From Mesorhabditis belari (lineage: Eukaryota > Nematoda > Chromadorea > Rhabditida > Rhabditidae), in assembly GCA_958450365.1 (NCBI GenBank), contig CAUEEP010000322.1, positions 248,001 to 312,000 on the forward strand: a stretch of DNA of 64,000 nucleotides, in the 5' to 3' direction. The notes below the pieces were generated by a model, which worked only from the letters and a program-made list of their open reading frames with translations, did no database searches and was not told the DNA's origin. Numbering within the stretch: position 1 is the first letter of the stretch; each line of letters opens with the position of its first letter. Below, piece after piece: positions 43,576-53,603 of the stretch. The translations under genes were made by a program, and so were the position numbers.

Positions 43576-44079
43576 CTGTTCAAACTTGCCAAAGTTCGTT
43601 TATAAATTAAGTTAACTTGAAAAAGAAATGAAAGAAACTAAGCAAATTCTTTGCTGGAAAAGATTTTTTTCGGCAAGATCTCTTTTTCTAATCTTTTTTT
43701 CAAGGTTTAGGTCAACCCTCCAATTTTTTCGCTCCTTTTTTTCCTCCTTTTTCCCTCCCTTTTCCCTCCTTTTTTCCTCCTCAATTCACCTCTCCAAATC
43801 ACTCCTTGCCGCAATTAAGGCGTTCCCAAATGTTTCCCAAACGAAAAGAAAATGTCAGAATCGAAAATAAAAAAGAAGTGATTGAAATTGAAAAGAAGTT
43901 TTGTGTTCTTTGGAAGAATTATGGAAAATTGTCGGAGAAAATGGGCAAAAAGGCAGAAAAAAGGCAAAAAAGCTTAGCTTTCACTTGAACTGGCTGAACT
44001 GTTTGAACAAATTCAGAAAATTTAAAAAGTAAAAGATGAGGAAATACCTTTTCCAAAAGCCTAAACCTGGGCAGAGCTT
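43576..44079. other. no gene recognised
   Basis: Contains a TTTTTTCCTCC pyrimidine tract (43730-43795). ORFs here are compositional. Confidence 0.4.
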
Positions 44080-44084
44080 AAAAG

Positions 44085-44397
44085 TGGCTGTTTTCACGTT
44101 TCGTTAGTTTTCCGTGCAGAAATCTAGACTAAAAACATGTGTTTCGTGATCAGCGTCAAAAATAACAAAAAAAAAACAAGAAAAGCGAAGGAAAATCGCG
44201 AAAAGCGGCGGAAGGGCTATTGATCTGAGGGTCGCTGGTTCGACTTCCACCGGTGACAATATTTTTCAAAAATTTTTTGCTAAGATTCTGAAAATGCGTG
44301 TCTAGGGGTTATTTTTGACGCTGATCACGAAACACATGTTTTTAGCCTAGATTTCTGCACGGAAAACCAACGAAACGTGAAAACAGCCATTTTGGCT
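44085..44397 (+). mobile_element. SINE family 2 in a fold-back, copy 3
   Basis: Outer arms gctgttttcacgtttcgtta and its inverted match at 44365-44392 enclose inner arms acatgtgtttcgtgatcagc / gctgatcacgaaacacatgt. At the centre (44203-44262) is a tRNA 3'-half-like sequence with tattgatctgagggtcgctg and the B-box-like GGTTCGACTTCC. The anticodon-loop-like context reads AT-CTG-AG. The tail gtgtctaggggttatttttg is shared with 16.16 kb. Confidence 0.7.
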
Positions 44398-44449
44398 TTT
44401 GGCGAAACCCTGTATATTGTGATATAAAAAGTGGAAAAAACGACAGAAA

Positions 44450-44503
44450 AGCTTTGGCTTTTCTGCTTTGGCTTTTCTGCTTTGGCTTTTCTGCTTTGGC
44501 TTT
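44450..44503. repeat. 15-bp repeat (GCTTTGGCTTTTCT)
   Basis: Four short copies. Confidence 0.85.
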
Positions 44504-45007
44504 TTACAAAGTTTCGAAACTCACAAGTTTACAAAGCCTTTGCGTAAACTCGAGTGAAGTTTTTGATTCTCCTCAAAATTTAGGTCAAATGCCTCTGTGG
44601 CTTTTGGCTTCTGTTTTCTTCTGTTTTCATCTTCCCTTTTTCCCAAAAGTCACGACTTTTCAATTTTCAAAAGTACACAATTGGAAAATATTCAGCCAAG
44701 GAGAAAATAGAGGAAAAAGTGAAACAACAAGTGAAAAAAGTGAACGTCAACGTTGGGGAAATCTTTGTGAAAAACGGAAAAACGGCTTTTAAAACTTCCC
44801 CATTGGTCCTATTGGGCCTTGGCCTCAATTTTTTCTATAAAGCAAAAAAAGAAGAATGTTTTCAATGGAAAAACATTCTAGAATCTTTATTTGAGCTTTA
44901 ATAATGGGATATCAAGCAGAGGATTTTAAAATTGAGTGCAAAACTGTGGAGCAAAACTAACGGAGTGCAAAACTCAAATTTCAAGTCCTTTAAACCAGCG
45001 GTGAACC

Positions 45008-45236
45008 TGATTTCACCTATACTTTTCATTGTTGACTCTTAAAATCAATATGGCTATATGGCTTAGATCATAATGGCTTAGATTTTAACGTATTTAACGG
45101 ATAAACACGGGTTTTAACGGCTTTAACGGCTTTAACGGCTTTAACGTAGCTTTTCAATTACAAGGAATTGTTTTTGACAGCTTTCGCAATGATTTCCCAT
45201 TTGACCAAACATGACCTCTTTCCCAAGCTCTAGAGT
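45008..45236. repeat. tandem duplication block A, copy 1
   Basis: Contains tgatttcacctatacttttc, aacggataaacacgggtttt and aaacatgacctctttcccaa; repeated at 45359-45550. This copy carries an extra (ggctttaac)3 expansion. Confidence 0.85.
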
Positions 45237-45244
45237 TCGCTTTT

Positions 45245-45345
45245 GGTTCGTTTTTGGTTCATTTTTCGTTCATTTTTATTTGTGTTCAATCATTTATAAA
45301 CAAACAAAAACATATCCATACTTTTCAAGACATTCAGCCAGTCAA
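45245..45345. repeat. tandem duplication block B, copy 1
   Basis: Contains atttttcgttcatttttatt and catccatacttttcaagaca-like sequence; repeated at 45931-46028. It follows block A directly. Confidence 0.85.
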
Positions 45346-45358
45346 AAATAATGAAAAC

Positions 45359-45550
45359 CTGATTTCACCTATACTTTTTATTGGTGACTCTTAAAATCAA
45401 TATGGCCATAATAATGCCTTAGATTTTAACGTATTTAACGGATAAACACGGGTTTTAACGTAGCTTTTCAATCACAAGGAATTGTTTGTGACAACTTTCA
45501 CAATGATTTCCCATTTGACCAAACATGACCTCTTTCCCAAGCTCTAGAGT
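45359..45550. repeat. tandem duplication block A, copy 2
   Basis: Second copy of 45008-45236, ending at the same ctctagagt. Here a satellite, not block B, follows. Confidence 0.85.
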
Positions 45551-45925
45551 ATTGGAACCGTATTAGATCAAAAAAAAGAACCGTTTTGGAACCGTATTGG
45601 AATCGTATTAGATCAAAAAAGAACCGTATTGGAACTGTGTTAGATCAAAAAAAGAACCGTATTGGAACCGTATTAGATCAAAAAAGAACCGTTTTGGAAC
45701 CGTATTAGATCAAAAAAAGAACCGTTTTGGAACCGTATTAGATCAAAAAAGAACCGTTTTGGAACCGTATTAGATCAAAAAAAGAACCGTTTTGGAACCG
45801 TATTAGATCAAAAAAAAGAACCGTATTGGAACCGTATTAGATCAAAAAAAAAGAACCGTATTGGAACCGTATTGGAACCGTATTAGATCAAAAAAAGAAA
45901 CGTTTTGGAACCGTATTGGATTTTT
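45551..45925. repeat. satellite of about 31 bp (GGAACCGTATTAGATCAAAA...)
   Basis: About 12 copies of a unit made of ttggaaccgtattagatc and a run of A followed by gaaccg. A-run length varies from 6 to 9. Confidence 0.94.
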
Positions 45926-45930
45926 TGGAT

Positions 45931-46028
45931 TTTTGGTTCATTTTTCGTTCATTTTTAATTGTGTTCAATCATTTATAGACAAACAAAAACATATCCATAC
46001 TTTTCAAGACATTCAGCTAGTCAAAAAT
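45931..46028. repeat. tandem duplication block B, copy 2
   Basis: Second copy of 45245-45345, pushed away from block A by the satellite. Confidence 0.85.
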
Positions 46029-46266
46029 ATTCATATTTTTAGTTACGGGATGAGCTTAAGCAACTCTTCTAATAAGCAACTAATAAGCAACTCTTCAACC
46101 GTCAAAAAAAAGAAAAATTTGTAAAATGCATTGCTTGCATTGCAAAAAAGCTCATGAAAAACTTCAAAATTGAATCTGCGGAAAAAAAAACTTGATTTTA
46201 ATATGCAAAACGGATTAGGGGAAGGGTTGGGTTTTGTTCTGAGAAACAATATGATTCGATGAAAAT

Positions 46267-46392
46267 ATGAAAAGATTAAAATTGGAAACCAACAAAGTGC
46301 AGGCAGAGGAAAAAGTGGACAAATTGGGAAAGAAATTTATGGATTTAGTCAATGGAATGCATGAATATAGAAAGAATTTGTTTGGATTCTGA
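46267..46392 (+). CDS. small lysine-rich ORF, 41 aa, doubtful
   Basis: Begins MKRLKLETNKVQAEEKVDKL, ends with NLFGF then TGA. It is charged and could form a helix, but there is no known motif, splice context or second copy. Too short to distinguish from chance. Confidence 0.12.
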   Translation: MKRLKLETNKVQAEEKVDKLGKKFMDLVNGMHEYRKNLFGF

Positions 46393-46549
46393 AAACGCGA
46401 AAAAGAATTGGGTACACAAATCGTTTTAATACGAGTTTGATTTCAAAATACTTTTACAATCGATCCACACAGTTTTATGACATCAAGCACAATCTGGAAA
46501 GAGAAACAGTATGAAAAAAAAAACGGAGAATCACAGTAGCATCAAAAGG

Positions 46550-46648
46550 AGAACTTTTCATAATCTCACATAAGTGTCGCTTTTGACCAATGCTCTTTCT
46601 AAAATGTGCCAAGGTCGTGGAACCTTTTATACCCGCCCCGCCCCTTTT
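46550..46648 (-). promoter_or_regulatory. promoter-like spacer, locus B (minus orientation)
   Basis: Read on the minus strand: GGGGCGGGGCGGG, then TATAAAAGG, then CATTGGTC (inverted CCAAT) and cgacacttatgtgag. It corresponds to the locus A spacer. The equivalent of the short signal-like frame is shifted by one A here (ATGAAAAGTTCTCC). Confidence 0.4.
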
Positions 46649-47260
46649 GCCATTGGCAAGGCAAATTTGAGCTCAAATTTCTTGGTGTTGGGCTGTTCAA
46701 TTGAAATAGTTTTTGTACCAATCGACAGAGAAAGACTGGGCGTATCCAATGATACCAATAAAGTTTTAATTGAACAGCCCAACACTAAGATATTTGAGCT
46801 CGAAGTTAGATTGCTTGGAAGAGGGGCGGAGCGACGGACCTTTTGCCATTTTGCCATTAGTTAGATTGCTATTGGCAATGCAAATTTGAGCTCAAATCTC
46901 TTGGTGTTGGGCTGTTCAATTGCAATAGTTTTTGTACCAATCGACAGAGAAAGACTTGGCGCATCTAATGGTATGAAGAATATTTAAATTGAACAGCCCA
47001 AGACTAAGATATTAGAGCTCAAAGCTAGATTACTTCAAAAAGGGGCGGAGCCATTGTGAGACCTTTTATACGCGCCCCGCCCCCTTTGCTATTGGCAATC
47101 CAACTTTGAGCTCAAATTTCTTGGTGTTGGGCTGTCCAATTGAAATAGTTTTTATCCCAATCGACAGAAAAAGACTTGGCGCATCTAATGATATCAAGAA
47201 TATTCAAATTGGATAGCCCAACACCAAGATATTTGAGCTCAAAGTTAGCTTTCCAATGGC
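46649..47260. mobile_element. GCCATTGGC fold-back units, locus B (three units)
   Basis: Units at 46649-46820, 46859-47035 and 47088-47260, each with gagctcaaat...atttgagctc arms and an asymmetric agagaaagacttggcgcatc loop. GC-rich aggggcggagc links lie between units, and a further TATAAAAGG (minus strand, near 47068) precedes unit 3. Confidence 0.85.
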
Positions 47261-49149
47261 AAATGGTGCGTATCAAGTGTACGATAACCAAGTTTTAACA
47301 CGTTAATCCACATGGTATTACAGATTTTTAAAATGACGAGAGAGTCTCTAACAAGTTAGCAATTCTAGAAGAGATTTTCAATTCAAGAAAACTTGCTTTT
47401 GAGAATAACATTCAAAGTTGATGCATTATTCTAAAATAGTACTTTTTATTTTGTTCTTTGAGACGAATAGACCATAAATCACCTAAAAACGTAAATTTTC
47501 TCCATAAAAGTAAAGAAATTACCAAAAGATGTACTCAAAATGTCAAAAAGTGTCAAAATTTGTTTGTTTTTGAGAACTGAAGTACTCTAGAAAAGCTGTC
47601 TACATTTCTACAATAATTGTAAGCAAAAAGAACATGAATAAAACTGTAAGAGATCATACAAATTCACCTAAAAACTTTTAATGAACCAATACAAACTAAA
47701 TTAAGCGAGAAAGCTTTCTTAATTCGCAGCGAAATTTTGAATCCTGAATGGATTGGGGTTTAGAGTTTTAAATTTGAACGAAAATCCCGCTTTTTGCCTA
47801 AAGTCTACCCCAATAAGCCAGTGCATACTAATTTGTAGCCAAAAAACTTTCCAAAGCCAACAATTCCCCTTTGGGAAAGAGGAGTGGGTCAGATTACGGA
47901 TCAGAGCGGCTCAGAGACCGTGCATCCGCCCCGCAAATGAATTTTATACTCATCTTTTCTGTTGAAAATGAAAAGAGAACTTGTGCTTCCTCAAAAACAA
48001 CACGAGAGTGAGCTTTCAAAAATGAATAGAAGAGTTGGTGGATGAAATCTTCACAGCTTTCAAACTGTTGGCTGCAAAACTTTATGGTTGAATGCTACCA
48101 CTTGGGATCAATAAAGCTAAAGGCTTAAAACTTTGTTTCTAACTGGGAAAAGGCACGAGCTCAACGTGAGCTTTTTTTGGACACTTTTGTCTGATGATTT
48201 TAGTGTAAAATTGCAAGAAATATGTGGAAAGTTTGCCTAGAGTTTGCCTAGAAGTTGCTCCAAAGTAAAATCGAAAACTTGGAGAATTTGAGCCAAGTAT
48301 GACTTAGTTTTCGGTACAAGTCAAGCAAGAATTGGTTTGTCCTAGAAAATCTCATATTCCTTGGACAAATGAATGATTAAAAGTGACAAATGAATGAATG
48401 ACAAATGAATGATCAAAACAAAATGTTTCTAGCTTCTAGCTATCTACATTTTCAAGAAATTATCCCTAATCCTGTCTTTTTTTTTCTTTATTCTCCAGGG
48501 TCACATCACCGAACTCAGAAATTACACGGCCAGCACATAAATTTTTTTGGCGAACGAAAAGAGTTAGACGCTTTTGAGGGAAAGGAAAAGTTTAGCATTA
48601 GTCCCAAGGGAGCAGTCGGGAAGTGACTTCCTAACCTAAATATGTATAAGTTAAGGAAATTGGGATTTTTGGGATTTTTCTTGAATATCAAAAAGGTTAT
48701 CAGTGCAGAGGTCAATGAGAAAATGAGATAAAGAAAAATTAAAACGGAAAAACTCTTTGAAAAACAATGAACTGAAGATTTTACAGTGTAGAGATGAGTA
48801 ATTCGTTTTCGAAAAAGTGACAATGTTTAAAAACACCGTAAACTTGCCTCTGTCTGATGAAATTACAATAGTTAGTTGTTTAAGTAAAAAGCAAAAGCAG
48901 AACATTGTAAAGTTCGAAGAAGCTTTACTTTAGAATTGATGATTCAAATTTTGAACGGCATGAACTATGAAATTTGGCTTCTTAGATCTCCAAGATCCCG
49001 GTCAAACCCTTTCACCCACAAAAAATAACCAGTCTACTTCCAAAAGTCATAAATCTTTACAATTTTTTTTTCAAGTTTCCATGGAAAAGAATTTTTTACC
49101 AATTTGTTTGCGTCTTAAACTATTAAAAGGTTCTATCATTTCTCTACAA
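47261..49149. other. no gene recognised
   Basis: About 1.9 kb of AT-rich sequence. ORFs at 47753-47965, 48405-48626 and 48967-49161 have no recognisable domain. A ttctccag at 48503 could be an acceptor, but no matching exon chain can be built. Confidence 0.4.
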
Positions 49150-49332
49150 AATCGCTTTTGAGAGAAAGCTCGCCTTAACTTCAATAGTTTATATCTATTC
49201 ATGGTAGATTCGCTTTCCCGAATAATATGCTTAAAAAGCCGGGGTTCTTCGTCTCTTATCGTTAGAAAGGATTGTTCTTTATGCTATTATTGGGTTGGTG
49301 AATTGGAAACTGCGGGCTATTGTCATCTGTGA
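49150..49332 (+). mobile_element. shared flank plus left end of the mariner-derived element
   Basis: 49150-49286 matches 42691-42838. From 49289 the left TIR (TTGGGTTGGTGAATTGGAAA) and ctattgtcatctgtgaca follow, and the element is cut at about 49332 where LINE-derived sequence starts. Confidence 0.85.
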
Positions 49333-49354
49333 CAATAGGATTTAACTTCTGTAA

Positions 49355-49995
49355 AAGATTGGCCAACCACTAGAAGAAATCGCCTCCTACACCTACCTCG
49401 GAAGAAGCATCGACATGGAGGGAGACTTAAGACCAGAAGTCGGCAGACGAAGACGAGCGGCCTGGACAGCACTAGGAAGCATCAAAGAAGTCACAAAGAT
49501 ACTCGAGACTCACCAGAGGAGTCGGGCACACCTCTTCGACAGCACCGTCCTCCCGGTACTCTGCTATGGGACAGAGACCTGGGCCACGACACAGACCACC
49601 GAACGGGCCCTGAGAACGACGCATCGAGCCCTTGAAAGAAACCTCCTTGGGCACAATAGGAAAACGCAGCTCGACCAAAATCTAAGAAGTACGGATATGC
49701 GCCAGCTCTCGGGACTCAGAGATCCAGTAGAAGTGATCGAGAGAAAAAGACTCAGATGGGCCGGCCAAGTAGCCAGAAGAACACACGACAGATGGACGAT
49801 ATGGATCACAGAGTGTCTACCACGAGACCAGAAGAGGCCCATCGGAAGACCAGCAACGAGGTGGAGCACAAGAGTGACCGCGACGGTCAGAGAAAGGATG
49901 GCTAGAGTGCAACCACCACCAGCAAAAGCAAATCGAAGACTTCGAACCAGGAACAACCGAATATGGATCTGCGCAGGTTGTGATCTACGCAAATA
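49355..49995 (+). pseudogene. RTE-like LINE fragment, copy 2
   Basis: The frame from 49355 to TAG at 49993-49995 encodes IGQPLEEIASYTYLGRSIDM, an arginine-rich GRRRRAAWTALGSIKE block, TVLPVLCYGTETWATTQT, RKRLRWAGQVARRTHDRW and RPIGRPATRW. This is the region downstream of the reverse-transcriptase palm/thumb in RTE-type proteins. The end is internally deleted relative to 39.4 kb (the HWKTIARDREMW segment is replaced). It is 5' truncated, with no YxDD motif. Confidence 0.87.
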
Positions 49996-50164
49996 GGAAC
50001 ACCTAGGTGCGAAGACAGATCAAAAAAGATTGGCTATAAACACTTATGAAAGAAAATCAAAAGAAAGCTTTTAGAAAGAATTCTAAAAAGGACAGAACTT
50101 TCGAACGTTGTCAGCTCAATGATCAAAAGAAGAAATGCATTAGATTCAAGTGGACTTGTTAACA

Positions 50165-50282
50165 AAGCTTAACGAGGCTTAACGAGGCTTAGGCTTAGGC
50201 TTAACGGGCTTAACGAAGCTTAACGAAGCTTAACGAGGCTTAACGAAGCTTAACGAGGCTTAACGAGGCTTAACGATTCTTC
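50165..50282. repeat. GAGGCTTAAC satellite with TTAGGC start
   Basis: About ten copies of gaggcttaac/gaagcttaac. Two TTAGGC units occur at 50188-50203, linking it to the telomere-like arrays. Confidence 0.9.
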
Positions 50283-50858
50283 AAGTTTACCCAGTCATAT
50301 CAGCTCACTGAAAGTTGCTAGAAATCTAAAACTTTTTTTATCAGTTTTAGAAAACGCTTTCCTCTTTGCATTTTCTAAAATGTGTCAACTTTTTACAACA
50401 CCGTAATCTTCAAAAATTTGAGATATTTCAGTTGTTTTCAAATCTAAAACTGTAGCTTTTAAGTGAACAAGTGAAGAAAAAAGTGAAAAACTCCCCAGGG
50501 CCTACTAGCGCTGACCCAGCCATTGAACAAAAACTCTAAAGTACTCAGGAAGTACTCAGGAAGTTAAGAGAAAGATTGAGGAAGTGTCTCAAAAAAAGAA
50601 CTGATCTCATATTTCTTTTTTATTTCTTTTTCTTTTTATGAGAATCAAAAATTTGGTATCCTCTTCTCTTTTGAAGTCTTTCAATATCTCTTTTTAAGTC
50701 TTTCATAAAGTTTAGATCTCCCCGGGGGCAGCGATGGATGACAGAATCCAAAAGAAATGTCTCCTTCTTCAAAGAACTAGAAGAATTCGGAGTGCGCTTT
50801 CTTATGAATTGTTTTTTTTCGGCATTTGTCACATGGGGATTTTCGGGAGGGTTTTTTG
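50283..50858. other. no gene recognised
   Basis: AT-rich. Nothing supported. Confidence 0.4.
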
Positions 50859-50861
50859 CGT

Positions 50862-50938
50862 GAAATAACGAATGAATTAAGCTAAGAATTCATTCGTCAT
50901 TTCACGGGAAAGGAAATGAATTCTTAGCTTAATTCATT
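50862..50938. repeat. short inverted repeat
   Basis: Words aatgaattaagctaagaatt and gaattcttagcttaattcat form a hairpin with gaaatga-containing arms. Confidence 0.75.
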
Positions 50939-51002
50939 CTCATTCACTTGTTAGCAAAAGAATTTTGCTGAAAATAGCAAAATTTTGTACAAAATAGCAA
51001 AA

Positions 51003-51178
51003 TTTTGTACAAGCTACAAGTAAAGTACAAGTAAAGTACAAGTAACGTACAAGTACAAGTACAATTACAAGTAAAGTACAAGTAAAGTACAAGTAAAGTA
51101 CAAGTAAAGTACAAGTAACGTACAAGTACAAGTACAATTACAAGTAAAGTACAAGTAAAGTACAAGTAAAGTACAAGC
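51003..51178. repeat. 11-bp satellite (AAGTAAAGTAC)
   Basis: About 15 copies, with a block (aacgtacaagtacaagtaca) repeated every 75 bp or so as a higher-order unit. Confidence 0.93.
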
Positions 51179-51243
51179 TATCTTATAGGAGGATTTTGTA
51201 CTCAAAATAGCAGAAGACGAAATTTCATACACACATCATAAAA

Positions 51244-51600
51244 TTGGATTTCATGGCAGCTCTCTTCAAATGCAGTGAAAAAACGGTATCTTTAATTGTC
51301 GGGACGTTCAAAACGGCTGAATCTGTTCACCGAGCTTCAAAATCAGGCCGTCCACCAATTACAACACCCAGAGCGGATAAAGCGCCCGTCAAAGCTCACA
51401 AAAATAACAAGGATCTCAATGCGAGCGATGGAGTCGTGATGATGGAGAGTCAATTCGGCAAGGATGTATCACGAATGACAGTGAGTAAACGCTTGATTCG
51501 TGGTGGGTTGGTGACAAGAAGAGCAGCCAAGAAGCCCTTGATGAATGCCGAAATTTCATGCACACATCATAAAATTGGATTTCATTCAGCAAAAGATTAG
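51244..51600 (+). pseudogene. Tc1-like transposase N-terminal fragment
   Basis: Encodes a region resembling the bipartite DNA-binding domain of Tc1-like transposases: CSEKTVSLIVGTFKTAESV then SGRPPITT (GRPR-like box), followed by VSRMTVSKRLIRGGL and ARRAAKKPLM-like residues. Translation stops at 51598. The catalytic DDE domain is missing. A 30-bp segment (cacacatcataaaattggat) occurs both before and after (about 51231 and 51560), a sign of rearrangement. Confidence 0.75.
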
Positions 51601-51775
51601 ATAAACGACTATTGCAAATAAAAAAAAACTCCATTCCGAACTTGCGATCAAATTTGCGTATCGGTTTGGTGCCAAATATACCGTATTTTCTCTAATAGTA
51701 GTGCTCAGCGTGCACTACTATTTATCTAAAAACTTGTAAAGACTTTGAGGCACTTTGTAAAGGCATCAATCCAAT

Positions 51776-51938
51776 ATTTGAGAAAAGTACCATAGTTAAA
51801 CCGTTAGTTTATCGTTAGATCAGCCCGATTTTGGTCTCATTGACTGAGCATTGTAATTCCTCGTCGAATGACACCAAAATCAGACGGATTGAGTGTAAAC
51901 TAACCCCTTGACTACGGTACTTTTCTCAAATAGGTGCA
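51776..51938. mobile_element. fold-back element, 163 bp
   Basis: Ends tatttgagaaaagtaccata and ctacggtacttttctcaaat are inverted, and inner arms ttagtttatcgtt / gtgtaaactaac are partly paired. Confidence 0.75.
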
Positions 51939-52087
51939 TTTTTGACATTGGACCCTGACATTGGACACTGACATTGGAATTTGATGACGAATTTTTCAGC
52001 TAACACTTTTGCATCGCTTTTCAATCGCAGTAAACGATTTGTTCTCAAAGTTCGAAGCTCGATTTGATTTTTTAAAAGATCTTTTTG

Positions 52088-52190
52088 ATCATTCACCCCA
52101 AATCTCCATTTAATTGGTTCAACAGAAAAAAAAGGCGCTGCTAACGATCAAAAAGTAGGTGCAAAAGATGAACTGTCAAATAATCCATGC
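52088..52190. repeat. direct repeat flanking the LINE fragment, left
   Basis: ccccaaatctccatttaatt through agatgaactgtcaaataatc, repeated at 52446-52565. Confidence 0.85.
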
Positions 52191-52194
52191 TCTG

Positions 52195-52415
52195 GTGTGC
52201 CCGAGTCCTCTGGTTATTCTTGAGTATCTTTGTGACTTCTTTGATGCTTCCTAGTGCTGTCCGAGCCGTTCGTCTTCGTCTGCCGACTACTGGTCTTAAG
52301 TTTCCCTCCATGTTGATGCTTCTTCCGAGGTAGGTGTGGGAGGTGACTTCTTCTAGTGGTTGGCCAATCTTTGGCAATCTGAAAATGACGGTGCTCGATT
52401 TGTGCCGGAAGGACG
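52195..52415 (-). pseudogene. RTE-like LINE fragment, copy 3
   Basis: The minus strand encodes IGQPLEEVTSHTYLGRSINM and GRRRRTARTALGSIKEVTKI, matching the 5' part of the 49.4-kb copy. It stops where that copy reads HQRSRAHLF. It is inserted between direct repeats of local sequence. Confidence 0.85.
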
Positions 52416-52445
52416 GTGCTCGATTTGATCTTTTAAAATCCATTC

Positions 52446-52565
52446 ACCCCAAATCTCCATTTAATTGGTTCAACGGAAAAAAAGGCGCTGCTAACGATCA
52501 AACGATCAGCTAACACTTTTGCATCGCTTTTCGCAGTAGGTGCAAAAGATGAACTGTCAAATAAT
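52446..52565. repeat. direct repeat flanking the LINE fragment, right
   Basis: Second copy of 52088-52190, with a 30-bp insertion (gatcagctaacacttttgca) that is also found upstream at 52000. Confidence 0.85.
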
Positions 52566-52782
52566 CTTTGCTCTGCCTATAAAAAGCAAAATTCTCCTGG
52601 CAAAAGCTTTTCGTTTTCAGAAAGTTTCTTGCAGTTCTTCTGAAAGTAAGCAATTTTTAGATTTTTGACTTAATCGCTTCACCAAAAGATTACTGTAAGC
52701 CAATGGAAGCACATTATATCATTATCTAGTTTTTATCCGCCTATTTTAAACGATTGTTGAATCATTGATATGCGCCCCGCCT

Positions 52783-52958
52783 CTACCATTAGCAATCCAA
52801 CTTTGAGCTCAAATTTCTTGGTGTTGAGCTGTCCAATCTAAATAGTTTTTGTACCAATCGACAGAGAAAGACTTGGCGCATCTAATGATATCAAGAATAT
52901 TCGAATCGGATAGCTTAACAGCGAGATATTTGAGCTCAAAGTTAGATTGCTAGTGGGG
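52783..52958. mobile_element. GCCATTGGC fold-back unit, locus C unit 1
   Basis: Arms gagctcaaatttcttggtgt and its inverted match; loop agagaaagacttggcgcatc. Confidence 0.85.
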
Positions 52959-53098
52959 AAAAGGGGCGGAGCCACGGACCTTTTATACGGAGGAGGAGGA
53001 CTTCTCATGTTCTCACAAAAGTGTCGTTTTTGACCAATGCTCTTTCCAAAACGTGCCAAGGTTGTGGAACCTTTTATACGCGAGGCCCCGCCCCTTTT
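52959..53098 (-). promoter_or_regulatory. promoter-like spacer, locus C (minus orientation)
   Basis: Minus strand: GGGGCGGGGC, TATAAAAGG (near 53070), CATTGGTC, gtgagaacatgagaagtcct, then a second TATAAAAGG (near 52980) and GGCTCCGCCCC. It has the order and orientation of locus A, so the whole cassette is conserved. No open frame extends from it. Confidence 0.42.
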
Positions 53099-53271
53099 GC
53101 CATTGGCAATAGAACTTTGAGCTCAAATTTCTTGGTGTTGAGCTGTTCAATTGCAATAGTTTCCATACCAATTGACAGAGAAAGAATCGGCGCATCTAAT
53201 GATACCAAGAATATTCAAATTAGATAGCCCAACAGCGAGATATTTGAGCTCAAAGTTAGATTGCTAGTGGG
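53099..53271. mobile_element. GCCATTGGC fold-back unit, locus C unit 2
   Basis: Same arms as the other units. Ends about 330 bp upstream of the gene 1 start. Confidence 0.85.
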
Positions 53272-53480
53272 AAAAGGGGCGGGGCACGTATCAAATGTTC
53301 GATAAGCTTTTGAATGGCTGAAAAGGCTCTTGTAATATCTTGTAATCTATCTATTTGATACTGTAATCTGTCTAAAATATGGTATACAAATATTCAATGA
53401 AAAATTCGATTTTCTGCAATTCTTCAGAATTTAAAAGCCTTGAAAGCTTGAAAGCTTGAGTTTGCTTTCGTTCTTTTGAC

Positions 53481-53512
53481 TTTTCTGCAACAAGGCTGGC
53501 CGGCTGAGTGAA
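53481..53512 (+). repeat. 28-bp duplicate of gene 1 exon 1 sequence
   Basis: ttctgcaacaaggctggccg followed by gctgagtg is identical to the segment spanning the signal-peptide end in gene 1 exon 1 (about 53639-53666), 158 bp upstream of it. Confidence 0.85.
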
Positions 53513-53560
53513 ACAAAAGGTTTACAGTATCTTCGAAGCTTGAAAAGTCTGCCATTTTTT

Positions 53561-53568
53561 TATATAAT
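53561..53568 (+). promoter_or_regulatory. TATA-like box of gene 1
   Basis: TATATAAT 43 bp before the ATG at 53604. A start site about 30 bp downstream would leave a leader of only about 13 nt. Inferred from position only. Confidence 0.4.
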
Positions 53569-53603
53569 ACTTTTTTTCGTTGCTTATCGACCAAATCTTC
53601 AGA

